A stretch of DNA of 64,000 nucleotides from Pedococcus dokdonensis (GCF_900104525.1 NZ_LT629711.1:1612001-1676000); one strand, 5' to 3'; positions 7,587-16,970 are shown, counted from the first letter of the stretch. The notes: generated from the letters alone by a model not told the origin. Numbers and translations: made by a program.

Positions 7587-10232
7587 ATGACCGATGCACC
7601 CACCACGTCCGGCGCCGCCACGATCCCCGACAAGCCCTCCATCGAGGGACTGGAGGACAAGTGGGCGCAGGTATGGCGGGAGCAGGGCACCTACACCTTC
7701 GACCGCGCCAAGGGCCTGGCCGGTGGGCGCTCGGCGGTCTTCTCGATCGACACCCCGCCGCCGACCGCCTCCGGGTCGCTGCACATGGGCCACGTGTTCT
7801 CCTACACGCACACCGACTGCATGGCCCGCTACAAGCGCATGCAGGGGCTCGAGGTGTTCTACCCGATCGGTTGGGACGACAACGGCCTGCCCACCGAGAA
7901 GCGGGTCCAGAACTACTACGGCGTCCGCGGCGACGCCTCCCTCCCCTACGTCGAGGGGTTCGAGCCGCCGCACCGCGGTGACGCCAAGAGCCTCAAGGCC
8001 GCCGACACGCTGCCGATCTCGCGGCAGAACTTCATCGAGCTCTGCGACGAGCTGACCGTCGAGGACGAGAAGGCGTTCGAGTCGCTGTTCCGCCGGATGG
8101 GCTTCAGCCTCGACTGGGACATCTCCTACCGCACCATCGACGACCACTCGCGCGCGACGGCGCAGCAGGCCTTCCTGCGCAACCTCGCCCGCGGCGAGGC
8201 CTACCAGTCCGAGGCCCCCGGCCTCTGGGACGTCACCTTCCAGACCGCGGTCGCCCAGGCCGAGCTGGAGGCCCGCGACTACCCCGGCGCCTACCACCGC
8301 GTCGCCTTCCACGGCGCCGACGGCCCGATCCACATCGAGACCACCCGCCCCGAGCTCATCCCATCGGCGGTGGCGCTGATCGCCCACCCCGACGACGAGC
8401 GGTATGCCGCGTTGTTCGGGAGCACGGTGCGCTCACCGCTGTTCGGGGTCGAGATCCCGGTGGTGGCCCACCCGGCGGCCGAGCCCGACAAGGGCGCCGG
8501 CATCGCGATGTGCTGCACCTTCGGCGACCTCACCGACGTGCTGTGGTGGCGTGAGCTGCAGCTCCCCACCCGCTCGGTCATCACCCGCTCCGGACGGATC
8601 CAGGCCGAGACCCCCGAGTGGCTGGTCGGCACAGCCGGTGAGCAGCTGTTCGCCGAGCAGGTGGCGGGCAAGACGACGTTCTCGGCCCGCGAGGCGATCG
8701 TCGCCGCGCTGCGTGAGTCCGGCGACCTCGACGGGGAGCCCAAGGCCACCCAGCGCAAGGCCAACTTCTACGAGCGCGGAGAGAAGCCGCTCGAGATCGT
8801 GACCTCGCGCCAGTGGTACATCCGCAACGGCGGCCGCGACGCCGAGCTCAACGCCGAGATGATCGAACGGGGCCGGCAGGTCGACTTCCACCCGCCCTTC
8901 ATGCGGGCCCGGTTCGAGAACTGGGTGAGCGGTCTGAACGGCGACTGGCTGATCTCGCGGCAGCGCTTCTTCGGGGTGCCGATCCCGGTCTGGTACCCGC
9001 TGGACGACCAGGGCGAGCCGGTCTGGGACAAGCAGCTCGTGCCCACCGAGGACCAGCTGCCGGTGGACCCTGCCGCGCAGGCCCCCGAGGGTTACGACGA
9101 GTCCCAGCGCGGTCAGGCCGGTGGCTTCGTCGGTGACCCCGACATCATGGACACCTGGGCGACGTCGTCTCTGACGCCCCAGATCGCCGGGCACTGGCGC
9201 GACGACCCCGAGCTCTTCGCCGGTGTCTTCCCGATGGACGTCCGACCCCAGGGCCACGACATCATCCGCACCTGGCTGTTCTCGACGGTGGTGCGCGCGC
9301 ACTTCGAGTTCGGTTCGGTGCCGTGGCACAACGCTGCCCTGTCCGGCTGGATCCTCGACCCCGACCGCAAGAAGATGAGCAAGTCCAAGGGCAACGTCGT
9401 GACGCCCGAGGACGTCGTCAAGGAGCACAGCACCGACGCGGTCCGCTACTGGGCGGCCAGCGGTCGGCTCGGCGCGGACGCGGCCTACGACACCGGGCAG
9501 ATGAAGGTCGGCCGCCGCCTGGCGATCAAGATCCTCAACGCGACCAAGTTCGCGCTCTCGTTCGGCGAGGTCGACCTCCAGCACAGGGGTGAGGTGGGGG
9601 ACGACCTGGCGGCCGCGGTGGTCAACCCGCTGGACCGCGCCATGCTCGCCCAGCTCGGCGACGTCGTGGCCAAGGCCACCGCAGGCTTCGAGGCGTGGGA
9701 CCACACCAGGGCGCTCGAGGTCACCGAGACCTTCTTCTGGACCTTCTGCGACGACTACCTCGAGCTGGTCAAGGACCGCGCCTACGGTGGGCAGGGCGAC
9801 GCCGAGGCCGCGTCCGCCCGCGCCGCGCTGCGGATCGCCCTCGACGTGATGCTGCGCCTCTTCGCGCCGATGCTCCCCTACGTCACCGAGGAGGTCTGGT
9901 CGTGGTGGCACGAGGGTTCGGTGCACCGGGCTCCCTGGCCGACCACGGCCGACGCGGCGGCTGGCGAGGGCGGCGACGCAGCCGTCCTGGCGGCGGTCGG
10001 TGAGGCGCTGGCCGGGGTCCGCAAGGCGAAGTCCGAGGCGAAGGTCGGCATGCGTGCCGAGGTCGCCTCGATCGTCCTGGCCGGTCCGGCCGAGTGGGGC
10101 GACCGGGTGCGAATGGCCGAGACCGACCTGCGGGCGGCCGGCCGGATCACCGGCACGGTGGACTACGCCGAGGCCGAGACGCCTGACGTGCGCGACGCTG
10201 TACTGATCCCGGTGGAGAAGCCGAAGGCCTGA
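7587..10232 (+). CDS. valS: Valyl-tRNA synthetase
   Basis: This 881-residue class I aminoacyl-tRNA synthetase charges tRNA-Val. The HIGH signature is HMGH at residues 66-69, within SGSLHMGHVFSYTHTD, and KMSKS lies at 596-600. The editing domain lies between them (IHIETTRPELIPS). The wording around HIGH, with IGWDDNGLPTEKRVQ after it, resembles the archaeal-like bacterial ValS subgroup rather than the E. coli type, and I see no long C-terminal coiled-coil arm. The ATG at 7587 is supported by the family N-terminus. Its last 70 bases overlap the 3' end of a convergent gene. Confidence 0.95.
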   Translation: MTDAPTTSGAATIPDKPSIEGLEDKWAQVWREQGTYTFDRAKGLAGGRSAVFSIDTPPPTASGSLHMGHVFSYTHTDCMARYKRMQGLEVFYPIGWDDNGLPTEKRVQNYYGVRGDASLPYVEGFEPPHRGDAKSLKAADTLPISRQNFIELCDELTVEDEKAFESLFRRMGFSLDWDISYRTIDDHSRATAQQAFLRNLARGEAYQSEAPGLWDVTFQTAVAQAELEARDYPGAYHRVAFHGADGPIHIETTRPELIPSAVALIAHPDDERYAALFGSTVRSPLFGVEIPVVAHPAAEPDKGAGIAMCCTFGDLTDVLWWRELQLPTRSVITRSGRIQAETPEWLVGTAGEQLFAEQVAGKTTFSAREAIVAALRESGDLDGEPKATQRKANFYERGEKPLEIVTSRQWYIRNGGRDAELNAEMIERGRQVDFHPPFMRARFENWVSGLNGDWLISRQRFFGVPIPVWYPLDDQGEPVWDKQLVPTEDQLPVDPAAQAPEGYDESQRGQAGGFVGDPDIMDTWATSSLTPQIAGHWRDDPELFAGVFPMDVRPQGHDIIRTWLFSTVVRAHFEFGSVPWHNAALSGWILDPDRKKMSKSKGNVVTPEDVVKEHSTDAVRYWAASGRLGADAAYDTGQMKVGRRLAIKILNATKFALSFGEVDLQHRGEVGDDLAAAVVNPLDRAMLAQLGDVVAKATAGFEAWDHTRALEVTETFFWTFCDDYLELVKDRAYGGQGDAEAASARAALRIALDVMLRLFAPMLPYVTEEVWSWWHEGSVHRAPWPTTADAAAGEGGDAAVLAAVGEALAGVRKAKSEAKVGMRAEVASIVLAGPAEWGDRVRMAETDLRAAGRITGTVDYAEAETPDVRDAVLIPVEKPKA

Positions 10233-10864
10233 ACCCGGCGAGTTCCGTTGGGCTGCACCGTGATCCATGGCACGTCCCAGCCGGCGATCTTGAGCTCACG
10301 GCGCGCGAACCGGTCGACGTCGAGGAGGCTGACCTCGCCGGTCGCCGGGTCGTAGACGTCGAGCACCCGGTCGCCGTCGCCGGGGAGCACGAGGGTGACG
10401 TGCCGCGGCAGGACGCCGTTGCCGAGGTAGAGGAGGGCGGGCTCGCCGTCGGCGACGACGTCGACCAGCCGTGCGTGCGCGTCGCGCAGGGCGCTGCGGG
10501 TGAGCTGCCGCACCACCCTGAGCTCGTACTCGGTGCCGCGCCTGGAGGCGCCGAACTCGAGCTCCTTGCGGGCTCCCCAGGGCGGCGTGCCGAGTGAGCG
10601 CGGCCAAGGGATGTTGAGCCGACCGCCACCGGAGAAGAGCCGGTTCGTGCGGCCCATGACGACCCGCTCGTAGGCCGCGAAGCGCTCCTTCTCGGTGGCC
10701 CCCGGTGGAGCGTCCGCCCGCGGTCCCTCCCCCGTGGTGATCCAGCGGGCGAAGACCGGGTTGACGAGCATGCGGGCCACGGTGAGACAGGCCGACCCGC
10801 AGGTGACCGGCGACTGCTGGACGGGTCCGACGTCACCGCTGCGCAACCGGTACCCCGAGGTCAT
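10163..10864 (-). CDS. Papain-like / C39-type cysteine peptidase-like protein
   Basis: This 233-residue protein has the layout of a papain-fold thiol protein. A nucleophile motif PVTCGSACLTVARML lies near residue 25, followed by the candidate His in PRHVTLVLPG and the Asp in DVYDPATGEV. No signal peptide or membrane segment is visible, so it may act in the cytoplasm or leave by another route. The ATG at 10864 follows GAGGATGAGG; an upstream ATG at 10900 is less likely. The last 70 bases lie antisense within the end of valS. The function is unknown; protease, transglutaminase-like or amidase activity are all possible. Confidence 0.6.
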   Translation of the reverse strand: MTSGYRLRSGDVGPVQQSPVTCGSACLTVARMLVNPVFARWITTGEGPRADAPPGATEKERFAAYERVVMGRTNRLFSGGGRLNIPWPRSLGTPPWGARKELEFGASRRGTEYELRVVRQLTRSALRDAHARLVDVVADGEPALLYLGNGVLPRHVTLVLPGDGDRVLDVYDPATGEVSLLDVDRFARRELKIAGWDVPWITVQPNGTRRVQAFGFSTGISTASRTSGVSASA

Positions 10865-10927
10865 GACCTCATCCTCGCGGGTGGGACCGCAAACTTCCAC
10901 CGTCCACGGGGGCGCCGGCGCGCGACG

Positions 10928-11536
10928 TCACCAGTCGGTCGAGCGGCCGGCCTGGGCGAGCAGGCGAGCCGCCGGGGTGGCCCACTCCGACACCTCGACC
11001 GGCTCGCCGAAACGCACGGGGCGGTCTGCGTCGGTGATGTGGTCGCGGGCCACCGGCCACAGGTCCATCGCCAGCCCCGGCGGGATCGTCCGCGGCCGCC
11101 CGATCGATTCGGCGACATCCCACCCGTGCAGGGTGATCTCCAGCGCCCCGACCGAGCCGAGCAGCTCGCGCGACAGGGTCAGCTCGCCCAGCTCCACCGG
11201 GCTGGCCGGCAGACCCTCGGGCGGGTGCCAGTGCGCGAGCAGCCCGCGGGCCCGGTGGCAGATGCTGTCGAGCAGGTCGCTGCCGTCGTCCGGGGAGCTG
11301 GACGGCACCAGGCTCAGCGAGGCCGCCTGGGCCGCCACGGCCATCGCCTCGAGCGCGTCGTCCATGTGCGTCAGCAGGTCGTGCAGCACCCAGTCGCGGC
11401 AGGGCGTGTGACGCCCCAGGTCGGCCGCGGTCACCAGGATGAGGCTGGAGCGGGTGTAGGCGATCGCCCGCTCGAGCAGCTCGACCGCGCGCGGTGGCCG
11501 GTTCTGGCCGGCCGCACTCGACACCGGCTGCCTCAC
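10928..11536 (-). CDS. TIGR03086-type metal-binding protein (DinB / mycothiol-dependent fold)
   Basis: This 202-residue protein belongs to the actinobacterial group related to mycothiol-dependent maleylpyruvate isomerases and DinB. The helical-bundle signatures are CRDWVLHDLLTHMDDALE and EITLHGWDVAESIG, which supply the His residues of a probable metal site. The ATG overlaps the stop of the sigma-factor gene by ATGA, so the two are translationally coupled. In this family a partner next to an ECF sigma factor is common; whether it modulates the sigma factor or acts as an enzyme is not shown. Confidence 0.7.
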   Translation of the reverse strand: MRQPVSSAAGQNRPPRAVELLERAIAYTRSSLILVTAADLGRHTPCRDWVLHDLLTHMDDALEAMAVAAQAASLSLVPSSSPDDGSDLLDSICHRARGLLAHWHPPEGLPASPVELGELTLSRELLGSVGALEITLHGWDVAESIGRPRTIPPGLAMDLWPVARDHITDADRPVRFGEPVEVSEWATPAARLLAQAGRSTDW

Positions 11537-12585
11537 GTCGGGCCGGCGTAGTCGGCCGGCAGCGACGCGGGCAGGCCGAAGGTCTCGAACAGGGTGAGGT
11601 CGAAGAACGCGGCGACGTGCGCGACCCCGCCCTTCCCGTCGAGGGTGAGCACCTGGAGGTGGAAGGGGGTGAAGGTGCCGTCGGGCTGGCGCATGTAGAG
11701 CCCGAAGGCCGGCTGCCCGTTGGCGCTGGTCGCCACCATCGGCATGTCGTGGCGGTCACCCGGGCACTGCGTGTCGATGAGGCGGCCGATGTTCTCGGCC
11801 CCGGAGTACCACCCGGTGAAGGGCGGCATCTCCCAGATCGCGTCCCGGGTGAGCATGCCGACGATGGCGTCGACGTCCTTGTCCCAGAACGCCTGCACGT
11901 AGCGGTCGAGCATCTCGAGCTGGGCCGCGTCCAGCTCGGCCGGCGCCTCGTCCTGGCTCACCTTGGCCTTCGCGATCTGGGCGTGCGCACGCTGCAGGGC
12001 GCTGTTGACGGCGGCCTCGGTCGTCTCGAGCGCCTCCGCGACCTCGGCCGCCTTCCAGCGCAGCACGTCGCGCAGGATGAGCACCGCCCGCTGGCGCGCC
12101 GGGAGGTGCTGCAGGGCGGCCACGAAGGCCAGGCGGATGCTCTCGCGCTCGGCCACGATGGTCGCCGGGTCACTCGCGTCGCCCGCGACGAGGGGGTCCG
12201 GAGCGGGCTCGAGCCAGGACACCTCGGCCGACTCCACGAGCCGGTCGGCCGCGTCGCTCGACGGCGCTCCCAGACCGGCGGGAAGCGGTCGTCGGTCCTT
12301 GCCCTCCAGGGCGGTCAGGCACACGTTGGTCGCGATCCGGTAGAGCCAGGTGCGCACCGAGGACCTGCCCTCGAACGCCGCGTACGCGCGCCACGCGCGC
12401 AGGTAGGTCTCCTGCACCAGGTCCTCGGCGTCGTGGATCGACCCCGTCATGCGGTAGCAGTGCGCGGTCAGCTCCCGCCGGAAGCCGTCCGTCGCCTCGG
12501 GGAAGTCTTCCATCGACACCCGCTCGCGCACCTCGGTCATCTCCCGAACCTCCGTCATCGTCGCGTCCTGCGCCGTCCCGCCCAT
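11533..12585 (-). CDS. ECF sigma factor with C-terminal SnoaL-like domain (SigG / TIGR02960 type)
   Basis: This 350-residue RNA polymerase sigma factor has region 2 (TAHCYRMTGSIHDAEDLVQE then FEGRSSVRTWLYRIATN) and region 4 (LQHLPARQRAVLILRDVLRW then TEAAVNSALQRA). A SnoaL/NTF2-like domain of about 140 residues follows (VQAFWDKDVDAIVGMLT, MPPFTGWYSG), which in related ECF groups modulates activity instead of a separate anti-sigma factor. The N-terminus contains a small duplication (MTEVRE twice), so the true start could be 12585 or 12558. It is co-transcribed with the downstream TIGR03086 gene and divergent from the DUF4129 operon. Confidence 0.88.
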   Translation of the reverse strand: MGGTAQDATMTEVREMTEVRERVSMEDFPEATDGFRRELTAHCYRMTGSIHDAEDLVQETYLRAWRAYAAFEGRSSVRTWLYRIATNVCLTALEGKDRRPLPAGLGAPSSDAADRLVESAEVSWLEPAPDPLVAGDASDPATIVAERESIRLAFVAALQHLPARQRAVLILRDVLRWKAAEVAEALETTEAAVNSALQRAHAQIAKAKVSQDEAPAELDAAQLEMLDRYVQAFWDKDVDAIVGMLTRDAIWEMPPFTGWYSGAENIGRLIDTQCPGDRHDMPMVATSANGQPAFGLYMRQPDGTFTPFHLQVLTLDGKGGVAHVAAFFDLTLFETFGLPASLPADYAGPT

Positions 12586-12644
12586 GGGTCACCCTACGTT
12601 CACCAGGACAGACCCGGCCCGGCCGGAAAACTCATCGCTCCCCG

Positions 12645-12686
12645 ACGGTGAGCCCGACCACCATGACGGTGAGCCCGACCACCATG
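12645..12686. repeat. Tandem duplication of a 21-bp unit between divergent promoters
   Basis: The unit ACGGTGAGCCCGACCACCATG occurs twice head-to-tail at 12645-12665 and 12666-12686. It lies in the 175-base gap between the ECF sigma gene and the DUF4129 operon. It could be a duplicated binding site or a simple slippage duplication. Confidence 0.8.
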
Positions 12687-12760
12687 ACACTGAACCGGTG
12701 ACAAAGGCCCGCCTTTTCCGGCCGGTTGCTCGCCAACACCCGCAGGTTTGCCTAAGGTCG

Positions 12761-13480
12761 ATGACCGTGGAGCGACGTGGTGTGGCGGTGGGCCTGGGGG
12801 CGGTGGCGACGCTGCTGCTGGCCGCGTGGGTGTCCGCCGCCGGACCGGTGGGCGTCTTCGCCCGCAAGGACTTCTCCGGCAAGGAGTCCCCCACTCCCGG
12901 CGACGACTTCGGCTCGGTGAAGGCACCCCCACCCAAGGGTGACGGGATCAAGACCGCCGACGTGCGCCACGCCGACCCCTGGATCGTCGACGCGGTCGAG
13001 CTGCTGATGAAGCTCGTGCTGGCGATCGTCGTCGTCATCGTCCTCGTGGCCATCGGCCGGGCGCTGCTCGACCGCTGGCGCTCGCGCGAGGCCGTCGACG
13101 ACCAGGTCTCCCCCACCGACATCGTGCCGGACGTGCTCCTCGACGCGGCTGTGGAGGGCGAGCGCCAGCTGTCCCGCGGCACCCCCGCCAATGCCGTCAT
13201 CGCCGCGTGGGTGGCCCTCGAGGACGCCTGCCGGAGTGCGGGGGTCAGGGACGACGACTCCCGCACGGCGGCCGAGCTGGTCACGGCCGTGCTGCGGTCG
13301 CACCGGGTCGACCGGGCACCCCTCGACACGCTCGCCGCGCTCTACCGCGAGGCCCGCTTCTCGCGGCACCCGATCGGTGAGGAGCAGCGCACCGCAGCCC
13401 GCGAGGCGCTCGTCCGCGTGCAGGCCGACCTGCGGCAGACCCTCGCCCGGCTTGAGCACGAGCGATCGGTCTCCCGGTGA
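12761..13480 (+). CDS. DUF4129-type membrane protein
   Basis: This 239-residue protein starts with a signal-anchor (VGLGAVATLLLAAWVSAAG), has a second helix (LVLAIVVVIVLVAIGRALL), and ends in a DUF4129-like helical region with ANAVIAAWVALEDACR and LAALYREARFS. DUF4129 proteins accompany MoxR ATPases and DUF58 proteins in operons thought to help assemble or mature cell-surface complexes. It is the first gene of a five-gene operon and overlaps the next by GTGA. The ATG at 12761 is chosen because upstream in-frame sequence lies in the intergenic repeat region. Confidence 0.75.
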   Translation: MTVERRGVAVGLGAVATLLLAAWVSAAGPVGVFARKDFSGKESPTPGDDFGSVKAPPPKGDGIKTADVRHADPWIVDAVELLMKLVLAIVVVIVLVAIGRALLDRWRSREAVDDQVSPTDIVPDVLLDAAVEGERQLSRGTPANAVIAAWVALEDACRSAGVRDDDSRTAAELVTAVLRSHRVDRAPLDTLAALYREARFSRHPIGEEQRTAAREALVRVQADLRQTLARLEHERSVSR

Positions 13481-13965
13481 TCCGTCGCCTCACCGGCCTC
13501 CCCCCAGCCCAGCAGTTCGTGGTCGTCCTCGGCGTGGCCGTCGCGGTCGGGGCCCTGGCGGTCTCGGTGTCCGCCCTCGGCGACGCCGGGATGCTGTTGG
13601 CCTCGGCCGCCCTGCTCGCGGCACTGGCCAACCTCGCCCAGTGGCTGTGGCAGTCGCGCCAGTCGACGGACTGGGACAACACGTTCAGCGAGTCCGCCCC
13701 GCCCCGGGGGGTCGACTCGCGGATCAGCCGGCTGGCCGGTGACGTCCGCGAGGCGGGATCCGGGACGGCCGCATCGGCCACCCGGGTGCACGCCACGCTC
13801 AGCAGCCTGGCCGCCGACCGCCTCCGCCAGCACCCCGACCCCGCCGCCGAGGCGAGCACCGTGCTGGGCCGTGACCTCGCGGCATACCTCGCCGCACCGC
13901 CGAGCACCCGCATCACCGCCGCCCAGCTCGCGGCGTTCACCACCACCCTGGAGGAGCTCTCGTGA
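13477..13965 (+). CDS. Small membrane protein of the MoxR/DUF58 operon
   Basis: This 162-residue protein has two N-terminal hydrophobic segments (FVVVLGVAVAVGALAVSVSA and MLLASAALLAALANLAQWLW) and a soluble C-terminal half of mostly helical character. I do not recognise a named family. It overlaps both neighbours by GTGA, so it is translated as part of the DUF4129-MoxR-DUF58 operon and probably serves the same membrane complex. Confidence 0.65.
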   Translation: MIRRLTGLPPAQQFVVVLGVAVAVGALAVSVSALGDAGMLLASAALLAALANLAQWLWQSRQSTDWDNTFSESAPPRGVDSRISRLAGDVREAGSGTAASATRVHATLSSLAADRLRQHPDPAAEASTVLGRDLAAYLAAPPSTRITAAQLAAFTTTLEELS

Positions 13966-14951
13966 CCCTGACCCTCGACGAGGTCGCCGCGCGCGCGACC
14001 GCCATCCTCACCGAGGTCGAACGCGCCGTGGTCGGCAAGCGGCAGAGTCTCGAGATCGTGCTCTCCGGCATCCTCGCCGGCGGCCACGTGCTGATGGAGG
14101 ACTTCCCCGGGCTCGGCAAGACGCTGGCCGCCAGGTCGTTCGCCCAGGCTCTCGGGCTGGACTTCGCCCGCGCGCAGTTCACCCCCGACCTGCTGCCGAG
14201 CGACCTGACCGGGTCGTTCCTCTACGACCAGCGCAGCCACGAGTTCACCTTCCGCAAGGGGCCGCTGTTCACCGGGCTGCTGCTCGCCGACGAGATCAAC
14301 CGCACGCCTCCCAAGACCCAGTCCGCCCTGCTCGAGGCGATGCAGGAGGGGCAGGTGACCGTCGAGGGCGAGACCTTCGCGCTGCCGCAGCCGTTCCACG
14401 TGCTCGCCACCGCGAATCCCGTGGAGTACGAAGGGACCTACCCGCTGCCGGAGGCCCAGCTCGACCGGTTCCTGTTGCGGGTGAGCTTCGGCTACCCGAG
14501 CGCGGCCGACGAGTGGGAGGTCCTCCAGCGGCGCATGGAGCGTCGCCAGGAGGCCCAGGTGGTGGGCAGTGTCACCGACGGCGCCGGACTGATCGAGATG
14601 CAGCAGGCCGTCGAGACGGTCACCGTCGACGAAGGTGTCGGGCAGTACTGCGTGCGTCTGGTGGCGGCGACGCGCACCCACCAGAACCTCCTCATGGGTG
14701 CCTCGCCACGCGCCTCGCTCGCGCTGCTCCTCACCTCCCGCGCGTATGCCGTGCTGCGCGGCCGCGACTACGTCACCCCCGAGGACGTCAAGGCCGTGGC
14801 CCACGCGGCGCTCGACCACCGCGTCACCGTCCGGCCGGAGCTGTGGATGAACGACGTGTCCGCGGCCAGCGTGATCGAGAGCGTGCTGTCCTCGGTGCCG
14901 ACCCCAGCGGCCACCGGCACGGGTCCGCGGACCGGGTTCGAGCGTCCGTGA
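13962..14951 (+). CDS. MoxR-family AAA+ ATPase
   Basis: This 329-residue AAA+ ATPase has Walker A DFPGLGKTLAA, Walker B LLLADEINRTPPKTQSALLE, a sensor region LATANPVEYEGTYPLPEAQ and the C-terminal lid with SPRASLALL. MoxR proteins act as chaperone-like ATPases that assemble or activate partner complexes containing VWA or DUF58 proteins. Here the DUF58 partner follows 10 bases downstream. It starts at the GTG that overlaps the previous stop. Length and motifs are complete. Confidence 0.9.
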   Translation: MTLTLDEVAARATAILTEVERAVVGKRQSLEIVLSGILAGGHVLMEDFPGLGKTLAARSFAQALGLDFARAQFTPDLLPSDLTGSFLYDQRSHEFTFRKGPLFTGLLLADEINRTPPKTQSALLEAMQEGQVTVEGETFALPQPFHVLATANPVEYEGTYPLPEAQLDRFLLRVSFGYPSAADEWEVLQRRMERRQEAQVVGSVTDGAGLIEMQQAVETVTVDEGVGQYCVRLVAATRTHQNLLMGASPRASLALLLTSRAYAVLRGRDYVTPEDVKAVAHAALDHRVTVRPELWMNDVSAASVIESVLSSVPTPAATGTGPRTGFERP

Positions 14952-14961
14952 GCACCCGCTC

Positions 14962-16338
14962 ATGACCACCACCCCCGGACGACGGCTCGAGGCTCGCTGG
15001 CGGGTGACCTCGGCGCACCTGCGGGCGATGTTCCTCGGTCTGCTGCTCGCCAGCATCGCAGTGGTGATGCGGCGGCCCGACGCCCTCGTGATCGGCGCCC
15101 CGCTGCTCGTCATCGGCTTGTGGGCGACGGCGACCCGTCCCACGGTCCCGCCAGTGGTCGTGGCGCGGGTCGCGCACCCGCTGCTGCGCGAGGGACAGGC
15201 GACCCGGTGGACCGCCACGGTCACGCCCGGCCCCGGCCTCGAGGAGGCCGGGCTGGCCCTGCTGCCCACCCCGCACACCGAGTTCACCCCGGGACACCGC
15301 ACCGCCGCCATCGGCCTCACCCCGCACGACCAGCCGCAGACCCTCGAGGTGGTCGTCCGCAGCACCCGATGGGGGCGGCGTCCGCTCGGGCCGGCGACCC
15401 TCGCGGTGAGCGGGGCGTTCGGGGCGTTCCGGTGGGAGCCCGAGGCAGTTGCCCTGCCGGCGATCCCGACGGTGCCATTGCCCGACAGCTTCGCCGCCCG
15501 CGTCCCGGTGCCGCACCCGGACGGCCTGGTCGGCCAGAACCGCTCGCACCACCAGGGCTCGGGCGGCGAGCTCGACCAGATCCGGCCGTTCCGGTTCGGC
15601 GACCGACTGCGTCGGGTGCACTGGCCGGTGTCGGTCCGCACCGGCGAGCTGCACGTGACCGCGACCCATGCCGACCAGGACACCGAGATCCTGCTGCTCG
15701 TCGACGCGATGCACGACATCGGGCAGAGCACCGGGGTCGACGGCTCGAGCAGCAGCCTCGACAACGCGGTGCGGGCCGCCGGGGCGATCGCGGAGCACTA
15801 CCTGCGCACCGGCGACCGGGTCGGGCTGCTCGTGCTGGGGTCGCGCGACACCCCGCTGGTCACGGCGGCCGCGGGCAGCAACCACCTGCGCAGGCTCCTC
15901 GACGTGCTGGCGCGGGTCACCGTCGCCGACGGCACGGTGAGCGACGAGAAGCGGCTTCGCTCGCAGCTTCGCCACCACGTGTCCGCGGGCACCCTGGCGA
16001 TCATCCTGACGCCGGCGGTCTCACCCGAGGTGCTGGCCCACGCGGTCGCGCTCGCGCGGCGGGGCATCTCGGTGGTCACCGTCGACACGCTCCCGCCCGG
16101 CCTCGCCGCCCCGGACATCCCCGCGGAGTCGCTGGCGCAGCTCGCGTCGACCGCCGATGACCTGCCCACCGAGACACGTCTGGCCTGGCGGCTGCGCCTG
16201 CTGGAGCGACAGCGCGAGATGACCCGCGCTCGCGAGGCCGGCGTGCCGATCGTGCCGTGGGCCGGACCGGGCACCCTCGACCTCGTGCTGCGCGACCTGG
16301 GTCGCCGGTCCCGGGCGCCACGGGTGGTGAGCCGCTGA
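14962..16338 (+). CDS. DUF58 domain protein (MoxR partner)
   Basis: This 458-residue protein has two N-terminal helices (MFLGLLLASIAVVM and IGAPLLVIGLWATAT) and a long beta-rich region. It then has the DUF58 hallmark GGELDQIRPFRFGDRLRRVH followed by WPVSVRTGELHV and a VWA-like domain beginning EILLLVDAMHD. These proteins pair with MoxR ATPases. The stop overlaps the next ATG by one base. Role inferred: a membrane-anchored scaffold acted on by the MoxR ATPase. Confidence 0.88.
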   Translation: MTTTPGRRLEARWRVTSAHLRAMFLGLLLASIAVVMRRPDALVIGAPLLVIGLWATATRPTVPPVVVARVAHPLLREGQATRWTATVTPGPGLEEAGLALLPTPHTEFTPGHRTAAIGLTPHDQPQTLEVVVRSTRWGRRPLGPATLAVSGAFGAFRWEPEAVALPAIPTVPLPDSFAARVPVPHPDGLVGQNRSHHQGSGGELDQIRPFRFGDRLRRVHWPVSVRTGELHVTATHADQDTEILLLVDAMHDIGQSTGVDGSSSSLDNAVRAAGAIAEHYLRTGDRVGLLVLGSRDTPLVTAAAGSNHLRRLLDVLARVTVADGTVSDEKRLRSQLRHHVSAGTLAIILTPAVSPEVLAHAVALARRGISVVTVDTLPPGLAAPDIPAESLAQLASTADDLPTETRLAWRLRLLERQREMTRAREAGVPIVPWAGPGTLDLVLRDLGRRSRAPRVVSR

Positions 16339-16862
16339 TGTCGCGCTCCCAGCTCGTGCTGCGTGGCCTGCTCTGCGTGGCCTCGGCGACCTTCCTGGTC
16401 CTGACCCTCGTGTCGTCACCGCACCCGGTCGTCGTGGTGGCGATCGGGCTGGTGGCCCTCACCGCCTACGCAGCGGTCGAGCCCGACTCCGTGCTCGTGA
16501 CCCTGCTGGTCGGTGGGCACGCCCTGCACTGGGCCATGGCCGTCCCGGTGCCGTCGACGACCGGTGAGTGGGTCGCCCTGCTCGGCGCGGCCTGGTCCGG
16601 TCTGGTCCTGCACCTCACGGCCAGCCTGGCGGCGAGCCTGCCCGGACCGGCGCCAGTGCCCGTGGTCACACTGCGGCGGTGGGCCCGGCGCGGCGCCCTG
16701 GTCGCGGCCGGCGCCGTACCGGTCTGGGCCGTCGCCTTCCTCGCCGGTCAGGAGGACGCGAGTGGCGAGGTCTCCCTGACGTATGCCGCGATCGCAGCCC
16801 TCGCGCTGCTCGCCTTCGCGACCTGGCTGCTCGGCCGCGAGGACCGCCCCCGCCGCCCCTGA
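16338..16862 (+). CDS. Integral membrane protein, last gene of the MoxR/DUF58 operon
   Basis: This 174-residue protein has about five hydrophobic helices and little soluble sequence. The helices include FLVLTLVSSPHPVVVVAIGL, WVALLGAAWSGLVLHLTASL and YAAIAALALLAFATWLLG. The ATG at 16338 overlaps the DUF58 stop (TGATG). No named family is recognised. Position in the operon suggests a subunit of the same membrane complex. A 108-base convergent gap separates it from clpX. Confidence 0.65.
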   Translation: MSRSQLVLRGLLCVASATFLVLTLVSSPHPVVVVAIGLVALTAYAAVEPDSVLVTLLVGGHALHWAMAVPVPSTTGEWVALLGAAWSGLVLHLTASLAASLPGPAPVPVVTLRRWARRGALVAAGAVPVWAVAFLAGQEDASGEVSLTYAAIAALALLAFATWLLGREDRPRRP

Positions 16863-16970
16863 GCCGAGCCCACCCCGACGTGCTGCGAGCTGGGGGTCAC
16901 GGAGCCCCCGGATCCCGGGTCCGCTGACGACCAGGCAGCACCACGTGCCGGTGGGGTTGCCGTGCCGGGG

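Noticed and set aside
13281..15764. Long antisense open frame of 827 codons opposite the MoxR/DUF58 operon
   Set aside because: It mirrors the third-position G+C bias of the real genes, has no recognisable motifs, and the plus-strand frames carry clear MoxR and DUF58 signatures.
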